Assembly (NCBI GenBank): GCA_963710275.1
Contig: CAVPZS010000008.1
Coordinates: forward strand, 868,001 to 932,000
From: Rhodoblastus sp963710275
Lineage (GTDB): Bacteria; Pseudomonadota; Alphaproteobacteria; Rhizobiales; Beijerinckiaceae
Reading direction: 5' to 3'
DNA length: 64,000 nucleotides
Shown here one piece after another: positions 18,501 to 26,242 of the stretch; position 1 is the stretch's first letter; each line of letters begins with the position of its first letter. Both the position numbers and the translations under genes were made by a program. The notes beneath the pieces are model-generated. The model saw only the letters and a program-made list of their open reading frames with translations. It was not told the DNA's origin and searched no databases.

Positions 18501-19367
18501 ATAGCGGACGAATTGCAGGGTATCGCCAAACCCCTGCTCGGCCTGGACATAAATATGCTTGCCGACGAGGGTTTCGCCGCGCCAGGGTTTTTCGGGAAAG
18601 CGCGGCCCCTTGCGTTCGCTCGAGCGCAGCCGCCATTCATATTCCGCCCAGCCTTCGGCGAAGTCGCCGCGCATCAGCAGCAATATGCCGAGGCCGGAGC
18701 GGGCGTTGGCGTGTTCGGGCCACAGCGCTAGGGCGCGGCGCAGCGCCGCCACCGCCTCGTCATATTCGCCGTTATGGTGCAGCGTGGCGCCGAGATTGGC
18801 CCAGCCGTCGACCAGGTTGGGGTCGAGCTCCACGGCGCGGCGATAGGCGACGATGGCTTCCTCGTTGCGCTTGAGTCCGTACAGGGCGTTGCCGAGATTG
18901 CAATGGCCGAGCGCGAAGTTCGGATCGGCCTGCAGGGCCCGGCGATGCGCCTTCGCGGACTCCTCGTAATCCTTCAGTTCGTAAAGGGCGGCGCCGAGAT
19001 TGCTCCAGGCCGTGGCGCTGGCCGGGTCGAGTTCGGCCGCGCGGCGCGCCTGCGCCACCGCCTGCTTGAACTGCCCGGCCTGGCGCAGCATTTCGCCGAG
19101 ATTGGAATGGAAAAGGGCGTTGTGCGGCGCGTGGCGCACGGCGCGCCGCAGAAATTCGATGGCGTCGCCCAGACGGCCGCGCTGATGCGCAATGAGGCCG
19201 AGCAGATGTTCGGCCTCGGGCTGGTCCGGCCGCGCTTCGAGCGCTTGCTGGCACGCGGCTTCCGCGTCGACCAGCTGGCCCTGGCCACGACAGCGGTCCG
19301 CATAGGCCAAGAGCTCGAGGATCGGAGCGGCGAGGCGGGAATCGCTAGGCCGGGAATGGCTAGGCAT
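15576..19367 (-). CDS. Giant TPR / glycosyltransferase-like / TPR / sulfotransferase fusion protein
   Basis: 1263 residues, uninterrupted. Domain order: TPR array at about 20-240 (repeats such as AWSNLGAALYELKDYEESAK), a region at about 270-550 like the glycosyltransferase part that often follows TPRs in bacteria (AEQGFGDTLQFVRYIPLL, GLIWGGNPEHVNDRRRSLD, VISIDSSGAHLAGALGKPVW), a second TPR array at about 570-940, then a sulfotransferase domain. The last has the PAPS P-loop FVLGMPRSGTTLVEQIIASH near 1020 and a late motif HTVRDPVDNCISCFSKLF. No signal peptide. It looks like a TPR-glycosyltransferase and a TPR-sulfotransferase, usually separate genes, joined end to end. A role in modifying surface glycans or proteins is inference. 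Confidence 0.85.
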   Translation of the reverse strand: MPSHSRPSDSRLAAPILELLAYADRCRGQGQLVDAEAACQQALEARPDQPEAEHLLGLIAHQRGRLGDAIEFLRRAVRHAPHNALFHSNLGEMLRQAGQFKQAVAQARRAAELDPASATAWSNLGAALYELKDYEESAKAHRRALQADPNFALGHCNLGNALYGLKRNEEAIVAYRRAVELDPNLVDGWANLGATLHHNGEYDEAVAALRRALALWPEHANARSGLGILLLMRGDFAEGWAEYEWRLRSSERKGPRFPEKPWRGETLVGKHIYVQAEQGFGDTLQFVRYIPLLAQRAGKVSLRVHQQLAGLLRENLPGVDVFGDRGDPAPFDCDIALMSLPYVFGTRYESIPADLGYLRPPAEALARWKGRFEGMKGLKVGLIWGGNPEHVNDRRRSLDLKHLAPLLHVPGVSFASLQFGPRAADLKKIGRDAHRILDLSGELGDFASTSGAVAGLDLVISIDSSGAHLAGALGKPVWVMTSWVADWRWRLDREDNAWYPNARLFRQKKDEDWPAVVERMAEALKAAVENPAQLTPFLAEGRRRAAMATAILQAETTRAKTVAPTAPALNAGQLLAMAEQKRRQSLLADAQELSARAATVEPDNAEAVHLLGIIAHESGRLHEAIAHLRRACALAPQQPLYHANLGEMCRLAGLVDEAVAEGRTAVELQPAYPGAWSNLGIALFDKERFEEALECLDRALALQDNFAMGHSNRGNALQRLKRFREAEGAYRRSLELEPRYADAWNNLGTCLRELKRYGEAEAAYRQALALKPHDPDILDSLALALKDLERFDEAAETFRAALAIEARSDKICVHFGAMLIDRHVIDEAAALAERALALNPDNHDAVNLMGRVSFEREQPEQALGFFQRALALKPGLADAYNNMGNALKELGRLDDALTAYHKSLELDPDITGVYVNLADSMKFAPGDRYLTQMQALAARTEGLSPTDRLQLDFALGKAYADLKEYSRSFGHLLQGNAAKRAAIAYDEDAAMAFFDRIEKVFSRKLIAQKSGGGDASARPIFVLGMPRSGTTLVEQIIASHPMAHGAGELMTLHDTVIEKEAGGPSYPELVASLDAGGLRRLGASYLDKLRKIAPEGERVTDKMPSNYYYVGLIHLALPNAKIIHTVRDPVDNCISCFSKLFSAEQNHTYDLGELGRYYRRYERLMAHWRNALPTGAFLDVRYEDVVADTEGAARRILAHCGLPWDDRCLAFHETDRPVRTASATQVRQPIYASAVGRWRVYEEFLGPLLTALGKAEPVGKGRP

Positions 19368-20133
19368 GGAGGAACCTCGATGAAGCGCGGCGAGGGTGAT
19401 TTCGTTCCGACGGCAGGCCCCGCAGGGTCAGGATATGTCGTCACAAGAATAGACGCTCACGTAGAAAGTTGACTCGTTCATTCAATTTTGGAGGAGCCAA
19501 AAGCATTTCCGAATTCGCCACAGCCATGAAACTGCAGCCTTTTTGACAGAATTTGACGCCCTAACAGCACGTTAGCGTGTCCTCCGCTCCGGCGCCAGCG
19601 GCCCGCAAAAGCCTGTAACACAAGACACATCGGCCGCCTAGTCGACGGTGCGCTAGCGCCGAGGCTCGCGCGAATTTTTGCAACGTGAGCGATTAAAATC
19701 CGAGACGACGGCGACCCCGCTTGGCAGATTTGATCGCGGTCAACCAACCCTCATCAATAGCGAAATAGTGTCGTCATGCAGTATTTGGCGCCGAGTTCAG
19801 TATAAATACGGATATTTTCGCATTGTATATTGAAATTTCACAATTTTTTTTGAGACATGGACTTGCGCCGAACTTTCCTGATCGTCCCGCGCCGAACGGC
19901 GCCTTGACGACGCTCGGCCTGCAACATGATCTCGACGACGGCTGGGCGTTGATGGGGAAACTGGACGGCGAATTCTCGAGCGCCACGCGCAACTATTTGG
20001 CGAGCGCCCAGCTTCGCAAATCGAGGTGAGCGAAACAGGTCCGACTCTGGCGCCACCGGCCATAAGCCGATGGCGCCAGGCCGGCGAAAGAGCGACCGGT
20101 CCGCAGACCGGCGCCCCGTCGATAGACTCAAGC
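19368..20133. other. 766-base gap without an intact gene
   Basis: Lower GC and many stops compared with neighbours. Short open frames on both strands (for example 19478-19747 minus) show no recognisable family and no ribosome binding site. The only coding-like trace is a 69-codon stretch at 19823-20029 resembling the end of an autotransporter barrel. Near 20050-20115 there are GC-rich inverted repeats (TGGCGCCA twice; CCGGTC/GACCGG) that could help end the monooxygenase transcript. Confidence 0.5.
19823..20029 (+). pseudogene. Possible 3' remnant of an autotransporter beta-barrel gene
   Basis: The frame ends with LGLQHDLDDGWALMGKLDGE and NYLASAQLRKSR. This alternation of polar and aromatic/hydrophobic residues, with a final short strand at the C-terminus, looks like the last strands of an autotransporter beta-domain (typical ending: LG-x-A-D-L-x-P-x-x-T-L-G...Y-x-G-x-F-S...). 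The remaining barrel and any passenger are absent upstream, so if related it is a fragment. Similarity is by eye only. Confidence 0.3.
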
Positions 20134-21939
20134 CTAAGAAAGATGATGCGCCTTCTGCAGCCCGTAGACCGGCGTCGGCAGGCCCTCCATCCGCGCTTTC
20201 AATTGCAGCGCGAGATAGAGCGAATAATGGCGGGACTGGTGCAGGTTGCCGCCGTGGAACCACAGCGCCTCCTGCTGCGTCGGCTTCCACATGTTGCGCT
20301 GCTCGCCTTCCCACGGACCGGGGTCCTTGGTGGTATCAGAGCCCAGGCCCCAGACCTTGCCGACCTTGTCGGCGACCTCCTTCGAGATGAGGTCGGCGGC
20401 CCAGCCGTTCATCGATCCATAGCCGGTGGCGTAGACGATCAGATCGGCCGGCAACTCCGTTCCGTCGGTCAAAACCACCGAGTTTTCGGTGAGGTGATCG
20501 ACATCGACGCCGCTCTTGAGCTTGATGCGCCCGTCGGCGACGAGATCGCAGGCGCCGACGTCAATGTAATAGCCCGAGCCGCGCCGCAGATATTTCATGA
20601 ACAGGCCGGAGTCGTCATCGCCGAAATCGAGCATGAAACCCGCCGCCTCCAGCCTCTTGTAGAAATCGGCGTCGCGCTCGCGGATTGCATTGTAGATGGG
20701 GATCTGGAACTCGTGCATGATCTTGTAGGGCAAGGATGCGAAGATCATGTCCGCCTTCTGCGTGGTCATGCCGGACTTCACCGCCTGCTCGGAATACAGC
20801 GCGCCGAGGCCGATTTCCATCAGCGAATCCGACTTGACGATATGGGTGGACGAGCGCTGGACCATGGTCACGTCGGCGCCGCCTTCCCACAGCGCCGCGC
20901 AGATGTCATGCGCCGAATTATTGGCGCCGATGACCACCACCTTCTTGCCGTGATAGGCGTCCGGCCCGGGATGGTTGGAACTGTGCTGCTGCTCGCCCTT
21001 GAAGACGTCCATGCCCTTGAACTTCGGCCAGTTGGCTTTGCCCGACATGCCCGTGGCGAGCACGAGCTGCTTGGGCTTCAGCACGATTTCCTGGCCATCG
21101 CGCTTCACCTTGACCGTCCATTCCTTTGCCGCCTCGTCATAGGCGCAGCTCAGGCATTCGGTGGAGGCCCAGTAATTGATTTCCATGACCTTGGTATACA
21201 TTTCCAGCCAGTCGCCGATCTTGTCCTTGGGCGCAAAAACCGGCCAGTTCGCGGGAAAAGGCAGATAGGGCAGATGGTCGTACCAGACGGGATCATGCAG
21301 GCAGAGCGACTTGTAACGCTTGCGCCACTGGTCGCCGGGACGCTCGTGCTTGTCGATGACGATGGTGGGAACATCGAGCTGGCGCAGCCGCGCCGCCAGG
21401 GCGATGCCGCCCTGCCCGCCACCGACAACGAGGCAATAGGGCTGCCGGGAATAGCCTAGCTCCTTCTTTTCCTCGTCGAGCGATTCAAGCCAGGTCTTGC
21501 GGGCGGGATCGATGCCATGCTTGGCCCCCATGGGGCGCGTCGCGCCGGATCGCTCCTCGAAGCCCTTCAATTCCTGCATGGTGGTCAGCAGCGTCCAGAT
21601 GCGGCCGTCCTTGAGCCTGATATGGCCAAAGCCCCGCGCCGCGGCGGTCTCGAACTGGATCCAGCCTTCGATCAGATCGCCGCTTTCGCTGGCTTCCTCG
21701 CCATCGGCGACGCGCCAGTTCGACGGCTTGCCCTCCGCGAGTTGCGCGCGCAGCATGTCTGCGATCTGCTCCTTGCCCTCCATTGTCTTGATGTTCCAGG
21801 TGAAGGTGACGAGATCGCGCCAGTAGCAATCGGCCTGGAACAGTTCGAGCGCGGCGTCGACGTCGCCGGCGATCAACGCCTTGTCGAGCCGGCCGAGAAC
21901 TTCGGATAGGGTTGTCGTCGCAGAAACCTTGTCGAGCAT
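20134..21939 (-). CDS. Flavin-containing monooxygenase with N-terminal SnoaL/NTF2-like domain
   Basis: 601 residues. About 1-140 is an NTF2-like fold (LDKALIAGDVDAALELFQAD, CYWRDLVTF), then a YUCCA/FMO-like flavoprotein: FAD Rossmann motif LVVGGGQGGIALAARL near 170, GDQWRKRYKSLCLHDPVWYD, the FMO fingerprint FKGEQQHSSNHP near 315, NADPH site VVVIGANNSAHDICAAL near 330, and ATGYGSMNGW near the end. It should use NADPH and O2 to oxygenate a small nucleophilic substrate; substrate unknown. Divergent from the AcoR-like activator, with a predicted sigma-54 promoter 76-91 bases upstream of its start. Confidence 0.88.
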   Translation of the reverse strand: MLDKVSATTTLSEVLGRLDKALIAGDVDAALELFQADCYWRDLVTFTWNIKTMEGKEQIADMLRAQLAEGKPSNWRVADGEEASESGDLIEGWIQFETAAARGFGHIRLKDGRIWTLLTTMQELKGFEERSGATRPMGAKHGIDPARKTWLESLDEEKKELGYSRQPYCLVVGGGQGGIALAARLRQLDVPTIVIDKHERPGDQWRKRYKSLCLHDPVWYDHLPYLPFPANWPVFAPKDKIGDWLEMYTKVMEINYWASTECLSCAYDEAAKEWTVKVKRDGQEIVLKPKQLVLATGMSGKANWPKFKGMDVFKGEQQHSSNHPGPDAYHGKKVVVIGANNSAHDICAALWEGGADVTMVQRSSTHIVKSDSLMEIGLGALYSEQAVKSGMTTQKADMIFASLPYKIMHEFQIPIYNAIRERDADFYKRLEAAGFMLDFGDDDSGLFMKYLRRGSGYYIDVGACDLVADGRIKLKSGVDVDHLTENSVVLTDGTELPADLIVYATGYGSMNGWAADLISKEVADKVGKVWGLGSDTTKDPGPWEGEQRNMWKPTQQEALWFHGGNLHQSRHYSLYLALQLKARMEGLPTPVYGLQKAHHLS

Positions 21940-22014
21940 TTTTCGTCTCCCTGTCGCCGACTGTGCGGCTTTCTTCTGTCGGTTCGCCTTGTCGGTCGAA
22001 CTCGCGGGCTTTCC

Positions 22015-22030
22015 AGCAAGGCCGGCGCCA
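22015..22030 (-). promoter_or_regulatory. Predicted sigma-54 (-24/-12) promoter for the monooxygenase gene
   Basis: Minus strand reads TGGCGCCGGCCTTGCT. It matches the RpoN consensus TGGCAC-N5-TTGCW at the invariant GG (-24) and GC (-12) with the required spacing. Transcription would start near 22004, leaving a leader of about 65 bases before the monooxygenase ATG. The divergent neighbour encodes a sigma-54 activator, which strongly supports the call. Confidence 0.72.
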
Positions 22031-22095
22031 GAACGCCGACTTTAGTTTTATTGTTGTTTTTCAAAACATTAATCCACTTCGCAATCGGCAAGGCC

Positions 22096-22136
22096 GAGGC
22101 GCCGGCGCCTCACCTGTGGCGCCGCCGCGCCTCACC
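22096..22136. promoter_or_regulatory. Candidate activator-binding site (16-bp palindrome plus imperfect second copy)
   Basis: A perfect palindrome GAGGCGCCGGCGCCTC (22096-22111) runs into CACC and is followed by an imperfect copy, GGCGCCGCCGCGCCTCACC (22118-22136). The first lies about 66 bases upstream of the -24 element and 114 bases before the activator start, a normal enhancer position for a sigma-54 activator. Confidence 0.5.
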
Positions 22137-22224
22137 TTGATCGGCGATCGTTTCCGCGCGATGCTGAAGCCAAGAGCGTCAAAGAGAACGCCAGAGAAAG
22201 ACATAAGGTCCGGGAGGATCGATC

Positions 22225-24138
22225 ATGGTCGAGGGGCATTCCGCTCACATCGCAGAACTCGTGCGCGCCTCGACCGAGCGCGTGTCGCGCCGCGATCGGA
22301 TCATCCACGATTCCTGGCTGCGCTGCGTCACCGAGCACAAGCTGGATCCTGCGGTGCTGCGCGAGGCCCAGATCGTCACTGCCGGGCAATTGCGCGAGCA
22401 TCGCGACGCCATGGACGAATTTTTGCATACGGCGCGATTTGGGGTCGAGACGCTCTATCGGCAGGTTGCCGGGCTTGGTTATGTGCTGCTGCTGACCGAC
22501 GCCAAGGGCGTGACCGTCGATTTCATCGGCGATCCCACCTTCAACAACCACTGCCGCAAGGCCGGGCTCTATCTGGGCGCCGACTGGAGCGAAAGCCATG
22601 CCGGCACCTGCGCCGTCGGCACCTGCATCTCGACGGGAGAGGCTCTCAGCGTTCACCAGACCGATCATTTCGACGCGACCCACATCCCGCTGACCTGCAC
22701 CGCCGCGCCAATCTACGACCCCTCCGGCGCCATGGCGGCGGTGCTGGACATTTCCGCGCTGCGCTCTCCGGAGCCCAAGGGCAGCCAGTTCCTGGCGCTG
22801 CAACTGGTGAAATCCTTCGCGCACAAGATCGAGACGGCGAACCTGCTCAACCGCTTCCGTCACGAATGGATCCTGCGGCTCGCCGCCAGCGCCGAATTCG
22901 CGGACGTCGAACCCGACGTCGTCATGGCGATCGATAGTTCGGGCGCCATCATCGGGATCAACAATCGCGCCCGTCACCTGCTGCAACAGGAGCAACCCAT
23001 GCTCAGGCCGATCGGCCAGTCCATGCGCCCGCTGTCCCTCGCCGATGTCTTCGAGTGCACGGTGGACGACCTTCCGCTCTATGCGCATTCCCGGCCGGCC
23101 GAACAGCGCGGCCTGCGCCTGCGTCGCAGCGGGCGCATGTTGTTTGCGCAGACCTTGCCGCCACCGGTGAAGAAATCTCCGTCCGACACGCCCGTGCGGC
23201 GGCCTTTGCCTGCCGCCCTGGCAGCCTTGTCCGGCGACGACCCGGCCATGCGCGACGTCCTTTCGCGGGCGGCAAAACTCGCCAACGCCCAGATGAGCTT
23301 GCTGATTCAGGGAGAGACAGGCGCCGGGAAGGAACATCTCGCCAAGGCGCTCCACGGCGTCAGTCCTCGTGCGGCAAAGCCGTTTGTCGCCGTGAATTGC
23401 GCTGCCTTGCCGGAAGGACTGATCGAAAGCGAACTCTTCGGCCACGAAGCGGGCTCTTTCACCGGCGCCAAGGCCAAGGGCAAGAAAGGTCTTGTGCTGG
23501 AAGCCAATGGCGGAACACTGTTTCTCGATGAAATCGGGGACATGCCGCCAGCCTCGCAGACACGGCTGCTGCGCGTTCTTGCGGAACGGGAGCTGACGCC
23601 GGTCGGAGCGACGCGGCCCATGCCGATCGACATTCGCGTGATCGCCGCGACCCATCACGATCTCGTCGAGTTGATCAAGGCCGGCCAGTTCCGCGAGGAC
23701 CTTTATTTCCGCCTGAACGGCGCCGTCCTGACCCTTCCGCCCCTGCGCGAGCGCCGGGATTTCGACTGGCTGGTCGAGCGGATACTGACGTTAAGGCGAG
23801 CCCTGTTCAGCCGCGCCTTCACTTTTACGCCGGCGGCTCTGCTGCGGTTGCGACAGCATGACTGGCCGGGCAATATCCGCGAACTCGTCAATGCGCTGGA
23901 TTATGCCTGCGCCATGGCCGAGGGGACGCTGATCGACATCGACGACCTCCCGGACTTCGTTTCGCGCATGCGCGTAAAAACGGGCAAGGCGGATGGCGGA
24001 GCGGCGGAATTGCTCGCCGATCTGCGGCGTAACGGCTGGAACGTCTCCCAGGTCGCCCGCGAGAACGGCGTCGATCGGACGACGATCCATCGGCGGATCC
24101 GCCGCCTGGGACTTTCGGAGTTCAGGAACCCGTCGTGA
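22225..24138 (+). CDS. Sigma-54-dependent transcriptional activator, AcoR-like
   Basis: 637 residues. N-terminal GAF-like sensor at about 60-200 (LGYVLLLTDAKGVTVDFIGD, GTCAVGTCISTGEALSVHQ), PAS-like linker at about 225-300, AAA+ domain with Walker A GETGAGKEHL near 362, the sigma-54 contact loop, Walker B GGTLFLDEIGDMP and arginine-finger region FREDLYFRLNGAVLTLPPLR, then a Fis-type HTH (WNVSQVARENGVDRTTIHRR). The sigma-54 loop reads GSFTGA where GAFTGA is usual. AcoR-type regulators sense small molecules such as acetoin; the ligand here is unknown. Divergent from the monooxygenase, its likely target. Start supported by GGGAGGATCGATC-ATG. Confidence 0.9.
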   Translation: MVEGHSAHIAELVRASTERVSRRDRIIHDSWLRCVTEHKLDPAVLREAQIVTAGQLREHRDAMDEFLHTARFGVETLYRQVAGLGYVLLLTDAKGVTVDFIGDPTFNNHCRKAGLYLGADWSESHAGTCAVGTCISTGEALSVHQTDHFDATHIPLTCTAAPIYDPSGAMAAVLDISALRSPEPKGSQFLALQLVKSFAHKIETANLLNRFRHEWILRLAASAEFADVEPDVVMAIDSSGAIIGINNRARHLLQQEQPMLRPIGQSMRPLSLADVFECTVDDLPLYAHSRPAEQRGLRLRRSGRMLFAQTLPPPVKKSPSDTPVRRPLPAALAALSGDDPAMRDVLSRAAKLANAQMSLLIQGETGAGKEHLAKALHGVSPRAAKPFVAVNCAALPEGLIESELFGHEAGSFTGAKAKGKKGLVLEANGGTLFLDEIGDMPPASQTRLLRVLAERELTPVGATRPMPIDIRVIAATHHDLVELIKAGQFREDLYFRLNGAVLTLPPLRERRDFDWLVERILTLRRALFSRAFTFTPAALLRLRQHDWPGNIRELVNALDYACAMAEGTLIDIDDLPDFVSRMRVKTGKADGGAAELLADLRRNGWNVSQVARENGVDRTTIHRRIRRLGLSEFRNPS

Positions 24139-24162
24139 CGACGCCTGTCGCGGCCGAACCGT

Positions 24163-25011
24163 TCAGGCCTTTGTCTCGTCCGGCGCCGCCGCGGTCTTCG
24201 CCTGCTTGATCCTTTTGCGCGTCTGCGGCTTTTCCCGCGGGCCTTCGACCAGCCGCACGATGGCGCCCCAGAGGGTGCGCACGTCTTGCTGGGACAGGTT
24301 CATCCGGTGCAACATGTTGCGCAGGTTGCGCTGCATCACCGGGCGCTTGGAGGCTGGACGGAAGAAGCCTGCGTCTTCGAGCTTCCCCTCCAGGAATTCG
24401 AAAAAGGACAGGGTCATTTCGCGCTGCGCTGGCGGCGACCGCTCGAGCCTCTCGAAAGGAACCGCCCCGCCCTGCCGAGCCTTGAAATATTCGTATCCGC
24501 ACAGCAGCACGGCCTGCGCCAGATTGAGCGAACCATAGGCGGGATTGACCGGAAAGGTCAGGATCGCCGAGGCGAGCGCGATGTCGTCATTGTCCAGCCC
24601 GGTGCGCTCCGGCCCGAAAATGATGCCGTGTTTTTCGCCTGCCGCGACGGCGGCGGCGGTTTCCGCCATGGCGGTCGCGGGCGCCTCGATGAGCTTGTGC
24701 TGGCCGCGCTCGCGCGCGGTCGTCGCCCAGACAAAATTGAGGTCGGCGACCGCAGCCGCGACCGAGTCGAACACCTTGGCCTGTTCCAGCAGATGCACGG
24801 CGCCGGCGGCGGCGGCATAGGCGCCCTTGCGCCGCGCTCCCGTCCGTGGCCAGCCTTCGCGCGGGCTCACCAGCCGCAGGTCCGACAGGCCGAAATTGGC
24901 CATCGCGCGGGCGCACATGCCGATGTTCACCGCAAGCTGCGGCCGCACCAGGATGATCGCCGGGCCGCCCTCGAACAAAGGTTTTGTCCTGTCTGTACCC
25001 GCTCCGACCAA
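24163..25011 (-). CDS. trmJ: tRNA (cytidine/uridine-2'-O-)-methyltransferase, TrmJ type
   Basis: 282 residues, SPOUT superfamily. The three knot motifs are present: NIGMCARAMANFGLSDLRLV (motif 1, near residue 30), GIIFGPERTGLDNDDIALA (motif 2) and VNPAYGSLNLAQAVLL (motif 3). TrmJ methylates the 2'-OH of nucleotide 32 in the tRNA anticodon loop. A C-terminal extension of about 90 residues ends in a Lys-rich tail, as in alphaproteobacterial relatives annotated TrmJ/LasT-like. Convergent with the activator gene, 24 bases apart. Confidence 0.85.
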   Translation of the reverse strand: MVGAGTDRTKPLFEGGPAIILVRPQLAVNIGMCARAMANFGLSDLRLVSPREGWPRTGARRKGAYAAAAGAVHLLEQAKVFDSVAAAVADLNFVWATTARERGQHKLIEAPATAMAETAAAVAAGEKHGIIFGPERTGLDNDDIALASAILTFPVNPAYGSLNLAQAVLLCGYEYFKARQGGAVPFERLERSPPAQREMTLSFFEFLEGKLEDAGFFRPASKRPVMQRNLRNMLHRMNLSQQDVRTLWGAIVRLVEGPREKPQTRKRIKQAKTAAAPDETKA

Positions 25012-25102
25012 TTTCCCCTCCGAATTTGCGGGGGGAAGCTAGTCCCCGCAGGATATCAAGGCAAGTTGCGCCCGTGCGCCTCTCCTGCCGGGCGAGCGCC
25101 CG

Positions 25103-25120
25103 ATTGCGTATTCGCAATAC
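25103..25120. promoter_or_regulatory. Small perfect palindromes in a divergent promoter region
   Basis: Overlapping inverted repeats ATTGCG-TATT-CGCAAT and GTATT-CGC-AATAC lie between the divergent trmJ and CmcJ-like genes, 154 bases before the latter. Size and symmetry fit an operator for a dimeric regulator; no regulator gene is adjacent. Confidence 0.3.
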
Positions 25121-25273
25121 GGCTATTTCATCCCGCCTTATCGCATTTCCTGTCGTGAAAGACGAAATAAAGGATCTTCCGCGGTCGCGGCGGCGGTGCG
25201 CCACGCGAGTTTCGATTGAGCTTCGGCCCGGGAGAAGTTTCAAGGCCCCAGAGTGGCCATTTGGAGATGCCCG

Positions 25274-26116
25274 ATGAACACCGCGTTCGCGCCTGAAGTC
25301 TTCGCGCCCGAAAAACTCGAAACCGTTTCCGCCAACCTCGCCTATACCGCGCGGCGCGCGGATAAGCTTTATTTCTACCGTTTCCCGCCGCCCGAAGGCG
25401 TGCCGGAATCGAATGTGGCGATCGAGCCGCATGTGACCTCAATCGCCAATGCGCGGCCGGTCGCGGAGCGCTTTTCGCTCGACCGGGAAGGCTACGCGCT
25501 GGTCCGGCATCGCAGCGCGGCGCGCGATTTCGGCGACGAGGCGCAGACCCTGGCGCTCGGCCATCCGGAAGCCGCCGAGATCGTCAGGGCGGCCACCGGC
25601 GCATCGCGGGTCCTCGTGTTCGACCATACCTTGCGCCGCCGCACCGGCGAATCAGACCTCAGCGTCCAGCGCCAGCCGGTCGCCCGGGCCCATGTCGACC
25701 AGACGGAAAAATCCGGGCCGCAACGAGTGCGCGACATCATGGGGGACCAAGCGGAAGAGTTGCTGTCGCGCCGCGCCGCCGTCATCAATGTCTGGCGTCC
25801 CGTCGGACACGTCGCGCGCGACTGGCCGCTGGCGCTCGGCGACGGCCGCAGCATCGATCCCGCCGACCTGATGCCGACCGACCTGATTTTCCCGCACCGA
25901 CCCGGCGAAACCTACAGCCTCGCCTATAATCCGGCGCAGCGCTGGTTCTACATTCCCGATCTCGCCGTCGACGAATGCCTGCTGATCAAATGCTGGGATT
26001 CGGACCGGACGGTCACCCGTTTCGCGCCGCATACCGGCTTCGAGGACCCGACCACGCCCGAGGGTACGCCGCCGCGCGCCAGCATCGAATTCCGAACGTT
26101 GGCCTTCTTCGACTGA
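25274..26116 (+). CDS. CmcJ/NvfI-family oxidoreductase (GA4-desaturase/asaB-like)
   Basis: 280 residues. The family is recognisable from PVARAHVDQT (His/Asp region), the block AAVINVWRPVGHVARDWPLA, YSLAYNPAQRWFYIPDLAVD, and the C-terminal APHTGFEDPTTPEGTPPRAS with IEFRTLAFF at the end. Relatives include CmcJ of the cephamycin 7-methoxylation system and fungal AsaB/NvfI-type oxygenases, which act on varied secondary metabolites. The native substrate in proteobacteria is not known. Start fixed by GGAG seven bases before the ATG. The next gene is a beta-lactamase-fold hydrolase on the same strand; an 18-bp tandem duplication covers the stop codon. Confidence 0.78.
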   Translation: MNTAFAPEVFAPEKLETVSANLAYTARRADKLYFYRFPPPEGVPESNVAIEPHVTSIANARPVAERFSLDREGYALVRHRSAARDFGDEAQTLALGHPEAAEIVRAATGASRVLVFDHTLRRRTGESDLSVQRQPVARAHVDQTEKSGPQRVRDIMGDQAEELLSRRAAVINVWRPVGHVARDWPLALGDGRSIDPADLMPTDLIFPHRPGETYSLAYNPAQRWFYIPDLAVDECLLIKCWDSDRTVTRFAPHTGFEDPTTPEGTPPRASIEFRTLAFFD

Positions 26117-26142
26117 GGAACCTGCTTCGACTGAGGAACCTG
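26107..26142 (+). repeat. 18-bp tandem duplication over a stop codon
   Basis: CTTCGACTGAGGAACCTG occurs twice without interruption. The first copy contains the stop codon (TGA 26114-26116) of the CmcJ-like gene. Confidence 0.9.
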
Positions 26143-26242
26143 TTTCGCAAGCTTGTCGTTTCGCCTCGGGGAGCGGCCAGAAACGCTCCACCACGCAAAA
26201 AAATAGGCGGCAAGAATCCCGCGATCACATGGGAGAAATGCG

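Noticed and set aside
19478..19747. 89-codon minus-strand open frame
   Set aside because: No ribosome binding site, no family, unlike neighbours in codon use.
20096..20111. CCGGTC/GACCGG stem after the monooxygenase
   Set aside because: Six-base stem with only a scattered T tract; too weak to call a terminator.
22132..23658. 508-codon open frame on the minus strand
   Set aside because: Antisense of the AcoR-like activator and covers its promoter; no motifs.
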